Positions 15,190 through 24,673 of a DNA stretch of 64,000 bases are shown here, in pieces; within the stretch, counting starts at the first letter, position 1; the number at the start of each line of letters is the position of its first letter. The notes below the pieces were generated by a model. It was not told the origin of the DNA. It was given only the letters and a program-made list of their open reading frames with translations, and searched no databases. A program made the translations under genes and the position numbers. The stretch comes from Salinisphaera aquimarina. GTDB lineage: Bacteria; Pseudomonadota; Gammaproteobacteria; Nevskiales; Salinisphaeraceae. Location: NCBI RefSeq assembly GCF_042643355.1, contig NZ_JBHRSS010000008.1:496001-560000 (forward strand), in the 5' to 3' direction.

Positions 15190-16247
15190 CCTCGACCGCC
15201 GACCTGACCAACGAACTGACCGGGGCCGTCGCGCAGGCGTTCAATGACCAGACCCCGCTGCTGATCAGCGCCGGCGGCAGCAAGTCGTTTCTGGGTGAGC
15301 GCAGCGATGGCGAACTGCTGGACGTGACCGGTCATCGCGGCATCGTCAGCTACGAGCCGGGCGAGCTGGTGATGACCGCACGTGCTGGCACCCCACTGGC
15401 CGAAATCGAAGCCGCCCTCGCCGACAAGAACCAGATGCTCGCCTTCGAGCCGCCCCACTATGGCGACAATGCCACCCTCGGCGGCACGATTGCTGCCGGC
15501 GTATCCGGCCCGGCGCGCCCGTTCACCGGCTCGGCGCGTGATTTCGTGCTCGGTACGCGCATCATCAACGGGCGCGGCGAGGCGCTGCGCTTCGGCGGCG
15601 AGGTGATGAAGAACGTCGCCGGCTACGACCTTTCCCGGCTGATGGCAGGCGCGTTCGGCACGCTGGGCGTGCTGCTCGACGTCAGCCTCAAGGTGCTGCC
15701 GCTGCCGCGCGAACAGGTGACGCTGATGTTTGAAAAAGACGCCGACGGTGCGCTGGCGCATTTCAGCGAATGTCTGCTCAAGCCCTGGCCGATCACCGCC
15801 GCCTACTGGGAAGCCGGCCGCAGCTATCTACGCCTGGCCGGGGCCGCGACATCGGTCGAATCCGCGTCGAAGACACTCGGCGGCGAACGACTCGACGACG
15901 ACAAGGCGTTCTGGCAGGCGATCCGCGAACACAAGAGCGCGTTTTTCCAGGACGAGCGCCCGCTCTGGCGGCTGTCGGTGGCACCGGCCACGCCGACGCT
16001 CGATATCGAAGGCGATTGCGTGGTCGACTGGGGCGGCGCGCAGCGCTGGCTGCTTTCCAACGCCGACGCCGCCACGATTCGCGAGCGCGCCAATGAACTC
16101 GGCGGCCATGCCACGTGCTACCGCGGCGATGCCAGCCCGCGTTTTCATCCGCTGCCCGATGCCATGCTGGCGGTCCACAAACGCGTCAAGCAATCTCTGG
16201 ACCCGGCCGGCATTCTAAATCGCGGCCGTCTTTATTCCGATTTCTAG
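15186..16247 (+). CDS. glcE: Glycolate oxidase subunit GlcE
   Basis: A 353-residue second FAD-binding subunit, shorter than GlcD. It has the PCMH-type motifs TPLLISAGGSKSFLG, EPPHYGDNATLGGTIAAG and GGEVMKNVAGYDLSRLMAG, the last being highly typical of GlcE. The C-terminus ends DPAGILNRGRLY, as in relatives. The GTG start lies in a GTGA overlap with the glcD stop, so the two are translationally coupled. It requires GlcD and GlcF for activity in E. coli. Confidence 0.95.
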   Translation: MTSTADLTNELTGAVAQAFNDQTPLLISAGGSKSFLGERSDGELLDVTGHRGIVSYEPGELVMTARAGTPLAEIEAALADKNQMLAFEPPHYGDNATLGGTIAAGVSGPARPFTGSARDFVLGTRIINGRGEALRFGGEVMKNVAGYDLSRLMAGAFGTLGVLLDVSLKVLPLPREQVTLMFEKDADGALAHFSECLLKPWPITAAYWEAGRSYLRLAGAATSVESASKTLGGERLDDDKAFWQAIREHKSAFFQDERPLWRLSVAPATPTLDIEGDCVVDWGGAQRWLLSNADAATIRERANELGGHATCYRGDASPRFHPLPDAMLAVHKRVKQSLDPAGILNRGRLYSDF

Positions 16248-16271
16248 TTCGACTGGTTACCGAGTGCTTCC

Positions 16272-17507
16272 ATGAAGACATCCATTATTCCGCAACTGCG
16301 CGATACGCCGGACGGCCACGAAGCCGATCGCATCCTGCGCGCCTGTACCCATTGCGGTTTCTGCACCGCAACCTGCCCGACTTACCAGCTGCTGGGCGAC
16401 GAACGCGACAGCCCCCGAGGCCGGATCTATCTGATCAAGCAGGTACTGGAAGGCGAAACGCCGACCCAGAAGACCCAGATGCATCTGGATCGCTGCCTGA
16501 CCTGCCGCGCCTGCGAAACCACCTGCCCGTCGGGGGTGGAATACGCCAAGCTCGCCGATATCGGCCGCGATCTGGTCGAACAGCAGGTCGAGCGTCCGTT
16601 TCACGAGCGCGCCATCCGCTGGCTGCTGCGCCACGTGGTCGCCTACCGTAGTCGTTTCGCGTTCTTCTTTAATCTTGGCCATGCATTCAAGCCGCTGCTG
16701 ATCGGCCCGCTGGCGCCGCTCAAGCAGAAGATGCCGCCCCGTCAGCACCGGATCGACTGGCCGGCGAACGAAGACACCCAGCGCACCATGCTCGTGCTGG
16801 ACGGCTGCGTGCAGCCGGTGGCCACGCCCAACACCAACGCCCACGCCGCGCGTATTCTGGGCCAACTGGGCGTGCGCCTGATTGCGCCGAAAGCCAGCGG
16901 CTGCTGCGGCGCGCTCAGCCAGCATCTGGCCCATCGCGACGAAGCACTGGATTTCGCGCGCGCGAATATCGACGCTTGGTGGCCGCATATCGAAGCCGGC
17001 GCCGAGGCGATCGTGATGACGGCGAGCGGCTGTGGCGCATCGGTCGCCGAGTACGGCCATATGCTGCGCAATGACGCCGACTACGCCGACAAGGCGGCGC
17101 GTGTGTCCGAGCTCACGCGCGATCTGAGCGATGTCCTGGCCTCGGAAGACCTGAGCCGCCTGGGTGATCTCGGCCAGGGCCGCAAGGTGGCCTATCACCC
17201 GCCCTGTACGCTGCAGAACACACCGAAGCTGCGGGACCACGTGGCCGACATACTCACCGGTGCCGGCTATGAATTGACCCATGTCCGCGACCGGCATCTG
17301 TGCTGCGGTTCAGCGGGCACTTATTCCATCCTGCAGCCGACGATGGCCAACCAACTGCGCGCCAACAAGCTCGAGTCGCTGGCAGCCGGTAAGCCGGATG
17401 TGATCGTGACCGCCAACATCGGCTGCCAGCTGCATCTGGATTCAGCCTCCGGGGTGCCGGTTCGGCACTGGATCGAGTTGCTTGAAGCGCCGGCCGCTAC
17501 GGCCTGA
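16272..17507 (+). CDS. glcF: Glycolate oxidase iron-sulfur subunit GlcF
   Basis: The 411-residue electron-transfer subunit. Two ferredoxin-type [4Fe-4S] motifs are present, CTHCGFCTATCPTY near residue 30 and CLTCRACETTCPSG near residue 80. Two CCG domains follow (SGCCGALSQHL and LCCGSAGTYSI) as in heterodisulfide-reductase-like proteins. The C-terminus reads VTANIGCQLHLDSASG. It starts 24 bases after glcE and closes the operon; a REP element follows 17 bases after the stop. Confidence 0.95.
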   Translation: MKTSIIPQLRDTPDGHEADRILRACTHCGFCTATCPTYQLLGDERDSPRGRIYLIKQVLEGETPTQKTQMHLDRCLTCRACETTCPSGVEYAKLADIGRDLVEQQVERPFHERAIRWLLRHVVAYRSRFAFFFNLGHAFKPLLIGPLAPLKQKMPPRQHRIDWPANEDTQRTMLVLDGCVQPVATPNTNAHAARILGQLGVRLIAPKASGCCGALSQHLAHRDEALDFARANIDAWWPHIEAGAEAIVMTASGCGASVAEYGHMLRNDADYADKAARVSELTRDLSDVLASEDLSRLGDLGQGRKVAYHPPCTLQNTPKLRDHVADILTGAGYELTHVRDRHLCCGSAGTYSILQPTMANQLRANKLESLAAGKPDVIVTANIGCQLHLDSASGVPVRHWIELLEAPAATA

Positions 17508-17523
17508 TGCCCGGCCTGGCGAA

Positions 17524-17558
17524 TGTCGGCTTACGGCCTTCGGCCTAAGCCGACCTAC
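17524..17558 (-). repeat. Single REP palindrome after glcF
   Basis: TGTCGGCTTACGGCCTTCGG then CCTAAGCCGACCTAC: the same family as the REPs at 425-774 and 4805-4941, here alone. On the minus strand it reads GTAGGTCGGCTTAGG. It sits between the converging glcF and AI-2E genes. The remainder of 17559-17747 shows no feature. Confidence 0.8.
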
Positions 17559-17747
17559 AAGACACGGAATGGTCTCTGCCAGTTGGTTGACGCAGCGTGA
17601 CCCGACTGAAGAATGGGATGCAGTCTTCCCGGGCGCCGGAGGTGGCGCCCTTTGATGATCTGCGGCCTGCAAGACTGAATCTTCCATAGCGCAGCTGCGC
17701 TTGGAGCGTCCATCCGACGATACGCCACCTCGCGGAAAAGCCCCTAC

Positions 17748-18830
17748 TCAGTAGGTCAACCCGGCGCCTTTCTCCGCGGCCGGCGCCGCCCGCCGCGGCC
17801 AGGCCTTGAGCACCGCATGCACGACCGTTGCCAGCGGAATGGCGAAGAACACGCCCCAGAAGCCCCAGATGCCGCCAAAGAACAGCACCGCGGTGATGAT
17901 TGCGACCGGATGCAGGTTGACCGCCTCGGAGAACAGGATCGGCACCAGCACATTGCCATCGAGCATCTGCAATATCGTGTAGGCGATCAGCGCATACAGT
18001 GTCTGCGCCTCCATGCCCCATTGCGCATAGGCCACCAGCACGACGGGCAGGGTCATGCCGAACGCGCCGATATACGGCACCAACACCGAGAAACCCACCA
18101 GCGCCGACAGCAGCATTGCGTATTTCAGACCCAGCAGCGAAAACACGAGATAGGCCGCAACCCAGACGATGGCGATTTCCATCGCCTTGCCGCGCACATA
18201 GTTACCGAGCTGGGCATTGACCTCATCCCACACGCTTTGCACCAAGCCGCCGTTGCGCGGCACGAAACCGGCCAGCCAGGTCAGGATCTGGCGTTTGTCG
18301 CGCAGCATGAAGAACACCATCAGCGGCACCAGAATCAGATACACGCACAGATAGAGCAGGCCCATGCCGACCACGAGCGAGCGGCTGAGCAGGGACTGCC
18401 GAATGGAGGCGACGTCGACCGTGGTGCTGTTGACCACCGCGTCGATATGGTCCTGGGTGATCATTGCCGGGTATCGATCGGGCAGGGACGCGATCCAGTC
18501 CTGGATGTTGGTGATCAGACTGGGCAGCTCCTGCAGGATCTGGCCGGCCTGGCGGGTGAGCATGGGCAGCAGCGCAAAACTGACCAGCACCACGCTGATC
18601 AGCAGTGCAGTGGATACCAGCGCCGCGCCCACCCAGCGCGGCACCCGCACCCGTTCGAGCCAGAGCACGGGCCCATCGAGCAGATACGCCACCACGACCG
18701 AAGCCAGCACCGGCGTGAGCAGCGCGCCGAACACCATCACCAGCACGAGCCCGCTGAGCAGGATCAGCGCCAGCGCGACCACCTGCGGATCGGAAAAATG
18801 CCGCGAGAACCAATCGCGCACAACGTTCAC
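17748..18830 (-). CDS. AI-2E family transporter (PerM/TqsA-like permease)
   Basis: A 360-residue integral membrane protein of the AI-2E/PerM exporter family. Hydrophobic segments include VVALALILLSGLVLVMVFGA and VLASVVVAYLLDGPVLW at the start, GMGLLYLCVYLILVPLMVFF in the middle and ALVGFSVLVPYIGAFGMTLP near the end. The family's usual eight-helix pattern with a periplasmic region of helices (about residues 95-150) is visible, as is the late signature NVLVPILFSEAVNLHPVAII. Substrates in this family range from AI-2 to sodium in antiporter members; the sequence alone does not decide. GTG start with a weak ribosome site. Confidence 0.88.
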   Translation of the reverse strand: MNVVRDWFSRHFSDPQVVALALILLSGLVLVMVFGALLTPVLASVVVAYLLDGPVLWLERVRVPRWVGAALVSTALLISVVLVSFALLPMLTRQAGQILQELPSLITNIQDWIASLPDRYPAMITQDHIDAVVNSTTVDVASIRQSLLSRSLVVGMGLLYLCVYLILVPLMVFFMLRDKRQILTWLAGFVPRNGGLVQSVWDEVNAQLGNYVRGKAMEIAIVWVAAYLVFSLLGLKYAMLLSALVGFSVLVPYIGAFGMTLPVVLVAYAQWGMEAQTLYALIAYTILQMLDGNVLVPILFSEAVNLHPVAIITAVLFFGGIWGFWGVFFAIPLATVVHAVLKAWPRRAAPAAEKGAGLTY

Positions 18831-19097
18831 GGGCGGAGCCCCGCGAACCGTCGACGGGGGATGGCGCCCAAGGCTGGGCCGTATTGCCAGACGGATGTCG
18901 GCACAATGTCTCCTTGGTCTAAAAAAATTGGAGCGCGATGTATCGTGGTGTCACCTGCTCATGGCGCTCAGTTTAATCGAATGAACAAAACACGCTAACC
19001 TGCGGTCTGATAAACGGGAACTGGGGCACGCCGCAACAGGCGCCGCGTTGGTCATCGCTGCCGGTCCCCCACCCCGCCCACTGGAATCAAACGTGTC

Positions 19098-20591
19098 GTG
19101 ATCACTCGTGCCCTAGTCTTCCGTTCGCTGTTCGCAGCGCTGGCCTGTCTGGTCTCGGTCAGTACATTCGCGGCCGCCAACGACTACCAGCTGCCCACGA
19201 TCGGCCAGCCCGCGGATGCCTATCTATCGCCCGCCGAGGAAGACAAGCTCGGGCGCCAGGTGGTGTCGCAGCTGCTCAGCCACAATCTGATCATCGAAGA
19301 CGTGGAACTGCGCGAATATCTGAACGCGGTTGGCGCCCGCCTGGCGCAGCACACCTCGCACGCGGCCGACGCGTTTCACTTCTATGTGATCGACAGCGGC
19401 CAGATCAACGCGTTTGCCCTGCCCGGCGGATACATCGGCGTGAACGCGGGGCTGATCACCGAAACCGACAACGAAAGCGAGCTCGCCGGCGTGATGGGGC
19501 ATGAAATGGCCCATGTGACCCAGCGCCACATCGCGCGCCAGATCGAAGCCACCTCCGGAATGGGCTGGGCCACGGCGGCCGCGGTCATCGTGGCCGCCAT
19601 CGCCGGCGGCGGCGACCCGGACGCGATTTCCGCAGCGGTGGCCGCGGGCGTATCCAATCTCGGCCAGCAGCAGACCAACTACACCCGGGCGCACGAATTC
19701 GAGGCCGACCGTGTCGGCATCCGCACCATGGCCACCTCCGGCTTCAACCCCGACGCCATGGCCAGCTTCTTCGAGAAACTGCAGAAACGCTCCCAGCTCT
19801 ACGGCACACAGCTTCCCGAGATCCTGCTATCGCATCCGGTGAGCAACACCCGCATGGCCGAGGCCGAGGCCCGCGCCCGCGACTATCCGTCGCCCAAGAT
19901 CGACGAAAGCGCGGCGTATCCGCTCATGAAGGAACGCGCGCGGGTGCTGGCCAACCGCCAGCTCAGCGACCTCAGCCGCTACTATCAGCAGCGGCGTGGC
20001 GCCACCGACAAGCCCACGCCCGCGCTCGACTACGGCTATGCGCTGGTACTCACGCAACTGGGCCAGAACGACGCGGCCATCGCCCTGCTCGCGCCGCTGG
20101 CCACCGCAGCGCCCGACCAGCTGGCCTACAAGCTGGCGCTGGCCAACGCCTATTCACAATCCGGCAAGACCGGCGACGCCCGCAACATGCTCCTGTCGAT
20201 CCAGAAGCAGTTTCCGCACAGCGCCGCGGCAAAACTCGACTACGCGCGCCTGCTGATCCAGAGCGACGAGCCCAAGGCCGCCCGCCAGTTCCTGCTCGGC
20301 GAGCATGCCCTGATCGACCAATCCTCGGATGCGCAGCAGATGCTCGCGCAGGCCGCGAGTCAGGACAAGAACCTGGGCGAGGCCTACTACCGACAGGCGC
20401 GCTATTTTCAGCTGCGCGGCGCCTATCCGCAGGCCATCAACCAACTGCGCGCTGCGCTTCAGACCGCACAGCTGAACGCTTTCGACAAGGCCCGCCTGCG
20501 GGCCCTGCTACAGCAGATGGTACAAAGCTGTCACGCGGCGTGGTCCCCGCAGGAATGCCGCAGGCAGGTCGAGGACGATACGCGTTACTAG
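19098..20591 (+). CDS. bepA: BepA-like M48 metalloprotease with TPR domain
   Basis: A 497-residue periplasmic zinc protease/chaperone. A signal peptide (LFAALACLVSVSTFAAA) is followed by the M48 catalytic domain with HEMAH (in GVMGHEMAHVTQRH, about residues 135-148) and the third ligand Glu in HEFEADRVG. A C-terminal TPR region (about residues 290-480) has repeats such as ALDYGYALVLTQLGQNDAAI. BepA (YfgC) checks LptD assembly at the outer membrane. The GTG at 19098 is chosen because it opens the signal peptide. It is divergent from the AI-2E gene; in relatives the two are also often neighbours. Confidence 0.92.
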   Translation: MITRALVFRSLFAALACLVSVSTFAAANDYQLPTIGQPADAYLSPAEEDKLGRQVVSQLLSHNLIIEDVELREYLNAVGARLAQHTSHAADAFHFYVIDSGQINAFALPGGYIGVNAGLITETDNESELAGVMGHEMAHVTQRHIARQIEATSGMGWATAAAVIVAAIAGGGDPDAISAAVAAGVSNLGQQQTNYTRAHEFEADRVGIRTMATSGFNPDAMASFFEKLQKRSQLYGTQLPEILLSHPVSNTRMAEAEARARDYPSPKIDESAAYPLMKERARVLANRQLSDLSRYYQQRRGATDKPTPALDYGYALVLTQLGQNDAAIALLAPLATAAPDQLAYKLALANAYSQSGKTGDARNMLLSIQKQFPHSAAAKLDYARLLIQSDEPKAARQFLLGEHALIDQSSDAQQMLAQAASQDKNLGEAYYRQARYFQLRGAYPQAINQLRAALQTAQLNAFDKARLRALLQQMVQSCHAAWSPQECRRQVEDDTRY

Positions 20592-20901
20592 CGACCCCTG
20601 CGCGGCCCTACAGACAACTTGTCGCGCTTCCGACCAATGGTTCAGCACGAATGAGCCGTGGCCGGCGTGCACGCCTCGGCTTCTTACAAAAGACCAGTAA
20701 TCTGCTCTGCGCCGTAGCGCTCATTCACGTCCAATCTCCAGGCTTCGGCTGATTGGACTCGATATTGCTGCGCTACCCGATATCGGCGGATGATCGAACC
20801 GACGACACGACAGAGTCGCATCGCTGTTGCGCTCTGTAGCCTGCCAGCCAACCCACCGACCCACGTCACTGACGCGCGGCCGACGACGTGCCTGACTGTC
20901 G
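20592..20901. other. 310-bp gap between convergent bepA and lapB
   Basis: I see no gene, REP element, clear terminator or RNA in this stretch. The short open frames that cross it have no plausible product. Base composition is slightly less GC-rich than the flanking genes. Confidence 0.5.
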
Positions 20902-22107
20902 TTACGCAATACGCGCCGCTCGGGTGGGTGCCGGTTCGCCGGGGCGTACGTCGCGCACCGGCACGATGGTATTCCACTGCCGACAACTCGGGCACTGCCA
21001 GTGCAGATAACGCCCGGAAAAGCCGCATTGTCCGCAATGATAGGTCGGCTGGCGTTCGATGATCTGGCCCAGGGATTGGCGCAGACTGTCCAGCGGGCCG
21101 GTCAGATTGCTACGCGTCTGCGACCAGGTCAGATCGAGCAGGTGATAGAAGCCGATCCAGTTCGGATCTCCTTGAAGATACTCGGAGATATGGGCGATCG
21201 CCTCGTCGCTCTTCTTCTGCCGATGCAGCAGACGGGCATAGGCGACGTGCGGGTGCGCACCGTCGTATAACGGCATCAGCTCACGCAGAAAATCGGCGTA
21301 GCCGCGTGGGTCCTCGATCGCGTCGAAACAGCGCCGCATCGGCTCGATGATCTCGCTGCTGAAATCGATGTCCTGACGCAGGACCTGGCGATAGATCCGG
21401 ATCGCCCCGCGATGATCGCCGCCGTGCTCCGCCATCAAGCCGCCGATCAGGCTGGTGCGTGCGCAGTCGCGAAATGAATGCCGTGCGGATTTGAGAAAAC
21501 GATGAGCCTGATCGATCGCCTGATTGCCGCGCGCCTGTTCCGCCAGCTCGCAGAAGTACTGCGCGATCACCGGCCGCAGCGAGGTGCCGCGCACGGTCTC
21601 CAGGCGCCGAGTAGTGTCGATGGCCTGCTCCCAGTCGCGCCCCTGTTCGTAGATGGCCACGAGGCCAGACAAGGACCGCTCCAGAAACAGGTTCTGGTCG
21701 GCCAGTTCACGAAACAGGTTTTCGGCGCGGTCGAGCACACCGGCACGCAGATAATCCTGGGCGAGTTCATAACGCGCCTGATTACGATGAACGGCCTTGA
21801 GATTAGGGCGCGCCACCAGATTCTGGTGCATGCGCAGCGCACGATCCACCTCGCCCTGACGACGAAACAGATTGCCGAGTGCCAGGTGTGTTTCCGCGGT
21901 GTCGTTGTCGACCTCCAGCAGCCGCACGAACGTGGCGATCGCGCGATCGGCGTCGTCGTTGACGAGTTGGCTTATGCCGCGCAGATAGTCCGCGTTGACC
22001 GGCGGCGTGGGTTCATCTTCACCGGTGGCGCGGCCCCGCGCATACCAACCGGAGGCGGCCGCCAGCGGCAGCAGCGCCAGAAAAACCCACCAGATGCCAT
22101 CAAGCAT
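20902..22107 (-). CDS. lapB: Lipopolysaccharide assembly protein LapB (YciM)
   Basis: LapB is an inner-membrane TPR protein that adjusts LPS synthesis by presenting LpxC to the FtsH protease. The 401-residue product has an N-terminal membrane anchor (MLDGIWWVFLALLPLAAASG), then TPR repeats (DRAIATFVRLLEVDNDTAET, GEVDRALRMHQNLV and others) and a C-terminal rubredoxin-like metal site CGQCGF ... CPSC. The start at 22107 overlaps the end of lapA by 8 bases, consistent with coupling; the longer open frame upstream is overlap with lapA. The lapA-lapB pair downstream of ihfB is a conserved order. Confidence 0.95.
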   Translation of the reverse strand: MLDGIWWVFLALLPLAAASGWYARGRATGEDEPTPPVNADYLRGISQLVNDDADRAIATFVRLLEVDNDTAETHLALGNLFRRQGEVDRALRMHQNLVARPNLKAVHRNQARYELAQDYLRAGVLDRAENLFRELADQNLFLERSLSGLVAIYEQGRDWEQAIDTTRRLETVRGTSLRPVIAQYFCELAEQARGNQAIDQAHRFLKSARHSFRDCARTSLIGGLMAEHGGDHRGAIRIYRQVLRQDIDFSSEIIEPMRRCFDAIEDPRGYADFLRELMPLYDGAHPHVAYARLLHRQKKSDEAIAHISEYLQGDPNWIGFYHLLDLTWSQTRSNLTGPLDSLRQSLGQIIERQPTYHCGQCGFSGRYLHWQCPSCRQWNTIVPVRDVRPGEPAPTRAARIA

Positions 22108-22390
22108 CGTGGATTGGCATGCTCCGCAGGTTGGAGATTTCTGCTTCCGCGTCCTTGAGCCGTCGACGCGCGCTCGACAGTCTGCCGCGCAGACGCGCGA
22201 TACGCGCCATGCAGGCCAGTCCGGCAATAAGCAGACCGAGGACAAAAACGATGACCAGCAGCACAACCAGCGGGGCCTGAGTGTTCGTGAACAGCAGGTC
22301 GATATTCACCGGTTCGAAATTGAAGAAGCCGAAGGCGATACCCACGACCAATCCCAGGATCACGATAAGGTTACGTATCAGGCGTAGCAT
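22100..22390 (-). CDS. lapA: Lipopolysaccharide assembly protein LapA (YciS)
   Basis: A 96-residue inner-membrane protein with two hydrophobic helices (LIRNLIVILGLVVGIAFGFF and VVLLVIVFVLGLLIAGLACM) around NFEPVNIDLLF, the signature of the LapA/DUF1049 family. A basic coiled-coil tail (RLRGRLSSARRRLKDAEAEI) faces the cytoplasm. It works with LapB in LPS assembly. It lies 66 bases after ihfB and overlaps lapB. Confidence 0.94.
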   Translation of the reverse strand: MLRLIRNLIVILGLVVGIAFGFFNFEPVNIDLLFTNTQAPLVVLLVIVFVLGLLIAGLACMARIARLRGRLSSARRRLKDAEAEISNLRSMPIHDA

Positions 22391-22456
22391 TGAAATCCCG
22401 TTTTCTGGCCGATGCCGGCTACCTTAGCAGCCTCTGTGATCAGCGTCCGTCGACTT

Positions 22457-22744
22457 TTATGAGTTGCTGATGTTGACGCGCTCGCGCAACTCCTTGCCGG
22501 GCTTGAAGTGCGGCACGAACTTGCGCGGGATATCCACCGACTCGCCGGTTTTCGGATTACGTCCGCGGCGCGCTGGCCGATGATGCACCGAAAAACTGCC
22601 GAACCCGCGAATTTCGACCCGGCCGCCCTCGGCCAGTTCGCCAATCACGTCGTCAAGCAACAATTTGACAGCCAACTCCACGTCACGATGCGACATATGC
22701 GCCTGACGCTGAACCAGCCGTTCGATCAGCTCCGATTTAGTCAT
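22457..22744 (-). CDS. ihfB: Integration host factor subunit beta
   Basis: A 95-residue HU/IHF-fold DNA-bending protein. It starts MTKSELIERLVQRQAHMSHR and contains the DNA-intercalating beta-arm region RRGRNPKTGESVDIPRKFVP with the conserved Pro, then HFKPGKELRERVN. The position between rpsA and lapA is typical and distinguishes it from HU and IhfA. IHF-alpha is not in the window. Confidence 0.97.
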   Translation of the reverse strand: MTKSELIERLVQRQAHMSHRDVELAVKLLLDDVIGELAEGGRVEIRGFGSFSVHHRPARRGRNPKTGESVDIPRKFVPHFKPGKELRERVNISNS

Positions 22745-22818
22745 TCAGCGCTCTCTCCCTAGAAACGCCGCCCCCGATACGCACCGGCTGGTGCGCCCCA
22801 CTGACCTTTAGGCTAGTT

Positions 22819-22848
22819 AAAACACAGGGCGCACGCAAGCGCCCTGTG
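22819..22848 (-). terminator. Terminator-like hairpin between rpsA and ihfB
   Basis: CACAGGGCGC (22823-22832) pairs perfectly with GCGCCCTGTG (22839-22848) around a 6-base loop. On the minus strand it is followed by TTTTAACT. The stem is strong and the U-run short, so it may end or attenuate the rpsA transcript before ihfB. Confidence 0.65.
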
Positions 22849-22871
22849 CTCTGTACTGCCGTGTTATTCGA

Positions 22872-24557
22872 CTAATTATTACGATCGCTGGCGTCGATCT
22901 GCTCTTTAAGCAGCTCGCCGAGGCTGGTCGTACCGGTCGAGGCATCGGTATCCGCGTAGTCGCGCATGGCCTGCTGCTCGTCCTTCTCGTCCTTGGCTCG
23001 AATCGACAGGCTGATCGTGCGGTTGCGACGATCCACGCCCACGAAGCGGGCTTCGACGTCGGCACCTTCGGACAACGCGGTACGCGCGTCCTCGACCCGG
23101 TCGCGAGAGATATCCGATGCACGGATGTACCCGACCACGTCGTTGCCGAGATCGACGTTGGCGCCCCGGGCGTCGACGCTGGCGATCTTGCCGGTGACGA
23201 TGCTGCCCTTCGGATGATCGGCGACGAAATTGCCCATCGGATCCTGCGCGAGCTGCTTGATGCCCAGCGAAATACGCTCGCGGTCGGCGTCGATCGACAG
23301 CACCACGGCCTCGACCTCGTCGCCCTTGGCGTAATTGCGCACGACGTCGTCGCCGGTCTCGTTCCAGGACAGATCGGACAGATGCACGAGGCCGTCGATG
23401 TTGCCCGGCAGGCCCACGAAGATACCGAAGTCGGTGATCGACTTGATCTGGCCGACGACCTGATCGTTGCGCTGATGCTGGGCAGCGAAGTCTTCCCAGG
23501 GATTGGACTTGCACTGCTTCATGCCCAGCGAGATACGACGGCGTTCCTCGTCGATCTCGAGCACCATGACCTCGACCTCGTCGCCGACATCGACGATCTG
23601 GTTCGGGTTGATGTTCTTGTTGGTCCAGTCCATTTCGGAGACGTGAACCAGACCCTCGACACCGGATTCGATCTCGACGAAGGCGCCGTAGTCGGTGATG
23701 TTGGTGACGTTGCCGAACAGACGGGTGTGCTCGGGATAACGACGCGCAATATCGACCCACGGATCGTCGCCCAGCTGCTTGAGGCCGAGCGAGACGCGGG
23801 TGCGCTCGCGATCGAACTTGAGCACCTTGACCTCGATCTCTTCACCGACGTTGACCACGTCGGTCGGATCCTTGATGCGCTTCCATGACATGTCGGTGAT
23901 ATGCAGCAGGCCGTCGATGCCGCCGAGGTCCACGAACGCGCCGTAATCCACGAGGTTTTTGACGATGCCCTTGAGCACGATGCCTTCCTGGAGCGTGTCG
24001 AGCAGCTGCTTGCGCTCTTCGCTGTACTCTTCCTTGAGCACGTCGCGACGCGAGACGACCACGTTGTTGCGCAGACGATCCAGCTTGATGACGCGGAACT
24101 CGAGCGGCTTGCCTTCGAGGTAGGTCGTGTCGCGCACGGGGCGCACGTCGACCAGCGAACCGGGAAGGAAGGCGCGAATATTGCCAACGTCGACGGTGTA
24201 ACCGCCCTTGACCTTGCCGCTGATCTGACCAACCACGGATTCGCTGTTCTCGTAGGCTTCGGTGAGGAAGTCCCAGGTACGGATACGCTGAGCTTTTTCC
24301 TTGGACAGACGGGTCGCGCCGAAACCGTCTTCGACGGCCTCCAGGGCTACTTCAACCTTGTCGCCCGCAACAACGGAGATTTCACCGTTGTCGTCGTAGA
24401 ATTCGTCGATCGGGATCACGCCTTCGGACTTGAGTCCGGCATCGACGATGACCACATCGGATTTGACTTCCAGGATCTCTGCGTTGATCAGGGATCCGGG
24501 CTGCATGGTACGACCCTGCAGACTTTGCTCGAATAGCTCAGCGAAACTTTCAGACAT
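22872..24557 (-). CDS. rpsA: 30S ribosomal protein S1
   Basis: A 561-residue S1 protein with six S1 RNA-binding repeats, visible as recurring VxGxVxxxxxxGxFVxL patterns such as GIVKNLVDYGAFVDLGGIDG, GNVTNITDYGAFVEIESGVE and GQIKSITDFGIFVGLPGNID. S1 unwinds and docks mRNA on the 30S subunit. The start at 24557 (MSESFAELFEQSLQ) matches relatives; 24 additional in-frame codons upstream are not conserved-looking. It lies 116 bases after cmk, the usual cmk-rpsA-ihfB order. Confidence 0.98.
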   Translation of the reverse strand: MSESFAELFEQSLQGRTMQPGSLINAEILEVKSDVVIVDAGLKSEGVIPIDEFYDDNGEISVVAGDKVEVALEAVEDGFGATRLSKEKAQRIRTWDFLTEAYENSESVVGQISGKVKGGYTVDVGNIRAFLPGSLVDVRPVRDTTYLEGKPLEFRVIKLDRLRNNVVVSRRDVLKEEYSEERKQLLDTLQEGIVLKGIVKNLVDYGAFVDLGGIDGLLHITDMSWKRIKDPTDVVNVGEEIEVKVLKFDRERTRVSLGLKQLGDDPWVDIARRYPEHTRLFGNVTNITDYGAFVEIESGVEGLVHVSEMDWTNKNINPNQIVDVGDEVEVMVLEIDEERRRISLGMKQCKSNPWEDFAAQHQRNDQVVGQIKSITDFGIFVGLPGNIDGLVHLSDLSWNETGDDVVRNYAKGDEVEAVVLSIDADRERISLGIKQLAQDPMGNFVADHPKGSIVTGKIASVDARGANVDLGNDVVGYIRASDISRDRVEDARTALSEGADVEARFVGVDRRNRTISLSIRAKDEKDEQQAMRDYADTDASTGTTSLGELLKEQIDASDRNN

Positions 24558-24673
24558 GGGTGGGGCTTGATCCTGCGGCGCAAAGCGAACGCGCCATCGG
24601 TGGTTGATTAGACAATCCGACGAAGGCATTGCGCCGCCGCCGGTCCAGTGGGTGTAGGCCGGACATGAGAGAC

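Noticed and set aside
20684..21037. Possible extra gene of about 117 codons overlapping the lapB 3' end
   Set aside because: It is on the lapB strand in another frame, Arg-rich, and largely overlaps the conserved rubredoxin-like end of lapB.
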